From an uncultured Clostridium sp. (GTDB lineage Bacteria > Bacillota > Clostridia > Clostridiales > Clostridiaceae): a DNA stretch of 64,000 nt. This document shows positions 63,515-64,000 of the stretch, piece after piece (within the stretch, counting starts at the first letter, position 1; every line of letters begins with the position of its first letter). Below the pieces are notes generated by a model that was not told the DNA's origin, searched no databases, and saw only the letters and a list, made by a program, of their open reading frames with translations. The stretch is taken from positions 1 through 64,000 of the forward strand of contig NZ_CAJURG010000006.1 in NCBI RefSeq assembly GCF_910588715.1, in the 5' to 3' direction. The translations under genes and the position numbers were made by a program.

Positions 63515-64000
63515 TTACTCCTTCGCTTTTTTAGATTTAAATATGCTTTTTTTATTTAATGGATTAAGTTTAATTGATGCTAAATATATAAATAATCCTG
63601 AAACAAGTAATTGTATTACTACTGAAATATATTCAGAATGTGTACTTATTCCAAAATCCGAAAACATCACGCTAATTTCTCCACCTAATCCAACTTGATT
63701 TAATAATAAGCTTGCAAAACCAACAACTGGACTTAAATAAACTATAGGAGATACTGAAGGCATATCTGTCATTGTATAATTGCCAGCTAAATTCATTTTA
63801 TAAACAGCTATTGCAAGCATTGCCCAGCTAATAACAATTATTCCAATATAAATAAATAACACTAAAGCATAAGAAAGTGCTGTTGATACTTTTGAAGTTT
63901 TAATATATGTTGATACAAAAACTCCTATAGAACTTACAAATATAGTATTAACAATAAAAAATAATATAAGCCCTAAAATATTACTAAGCTTAACTCCACC
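63515..64000 (-). CDS. ABC-2-type transporter permease, C-terminal part (5' end outside window)
   Basis: Open to the window edge, at least 161 residues. Three or four membrane helices (ILGLILFFIVNTIFVSSIGVF, ALVLFIYIGIIVISWAMLAI, IVYLSPVVGFASLLL, VVIQLLVSGLFIYLASIKL); SSIGVFVSTYIKTSKVSTALSYA is the usual ABC-2/GldF-like permease phrase. Starts the visible operon with the coiled-coil, MoxR, DUF58 and VWA genes; such a permease and its ATPase commonly precede them. Confidence 0.82.
   Translation of the reverse strand, partial: GGVKLSNILGLILFFIVNTIFVSSIGVFVSTYIKTSKVSTALSYALVLFIYIGIIVISWAMLAIAVYKMNLAGNYTMTDMPSVSPIVYLSPVVGFASLLLNQVGLGGEISVMFSDFGISTHSEYISVVIQLLVSGLFIYLASIKLNPLNKKSIFKSKKAKE

Overview
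The window is very AT-rich, densely coded, and uses strong purine-rich ribosome binding sites, frequent TTG/GTG starts and many hairpin-plus-T-run terminators. With the gene content (BglG-type antitermination, CtsR-type heat-shock operator, FliB, BatA/MoxR/DUF58 operon, DUF1659/DUF2922 pair, Hsp18-type small heat shock protein) this points to a chromosomal segment of a Clostridium sensu stricto species. I cannot name the species. I see no rRNA, tRNA, CRISPR array, integrase or intact insertion sequence.

Layout. 0-10.6 kb: the 5' part of a large leucine-rich-repeat surface protein, a radical-SAM-like protein, a PTS-type membrane protein behind a perfect 20-bp palindrome, a zinc-ribbon protein, an orphan cytosolic PAS histidine kinase and a GNAT enzyme. 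10.8-12.3 kb: small genes and a 5'-truncated phage minor-head/ADP-ribosyltransferase remnant lodged against the pepA terminator. 12.3-18.6 kb: pepA, a methyltransferase, a PLD-nuclease/helicase and a coiled-coil GIY-YIG protein (possible defence genes). 18.8-23 kb: a DnaB-like helicase with a probable partner replication protein, the DUF1659/DUF2922 pair, and a HepT/MntA-type toxin-antitoxin pair. 23.2-25.3 kb: a small heat shock protein under a textbook CtsR operator, and two lipoproteins.

25.5-30 kb is a complete beta-glucoside operon: antiterminator, PTS permease, phospho-beta-glucosidase. It has two antiterminator RNA targets. The permease is split by a -1 frame change at a run of ten A between the IIC and IIA domains. 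30.3-36.5 kb holds two paralogous secretion-signal-less proteins with Cys-Cys-Cys tails, a GIGGG-repeat protein and a lipase-like hydrolase. 38-45.5 kb has a FeoA-FeoB fusion, a ferredoxin-nitroreductase, a flavodoxin-like protein, a PadR/DUF1700 operon and an antitoxin next to a Doc toxin gene broken by one stop codon.

46-50.2 kb is the most unusual region. A eukaryotic-type Ser/Thr kinase with C-terminal membrane helices is divergent from an XRE-type regulator across an iteron-like spacer. It is flanked by a membrane-anchored two-repeat protein and by a protein of about 75 pentapeptide-like repeats ending in a DUF4145 (HEPN-like) domain. 50.4-55.4 kb carries small proteins, an ECF S component, an AbgT transporter, a FliB methylase and a Cys-rich N-terminus protein. 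55.4-64 kb is one leftward operon (ABC permease, coiled-coil protein, MoxR ATPase, DUF58, two VWA membrane proteins) running off the right edge.
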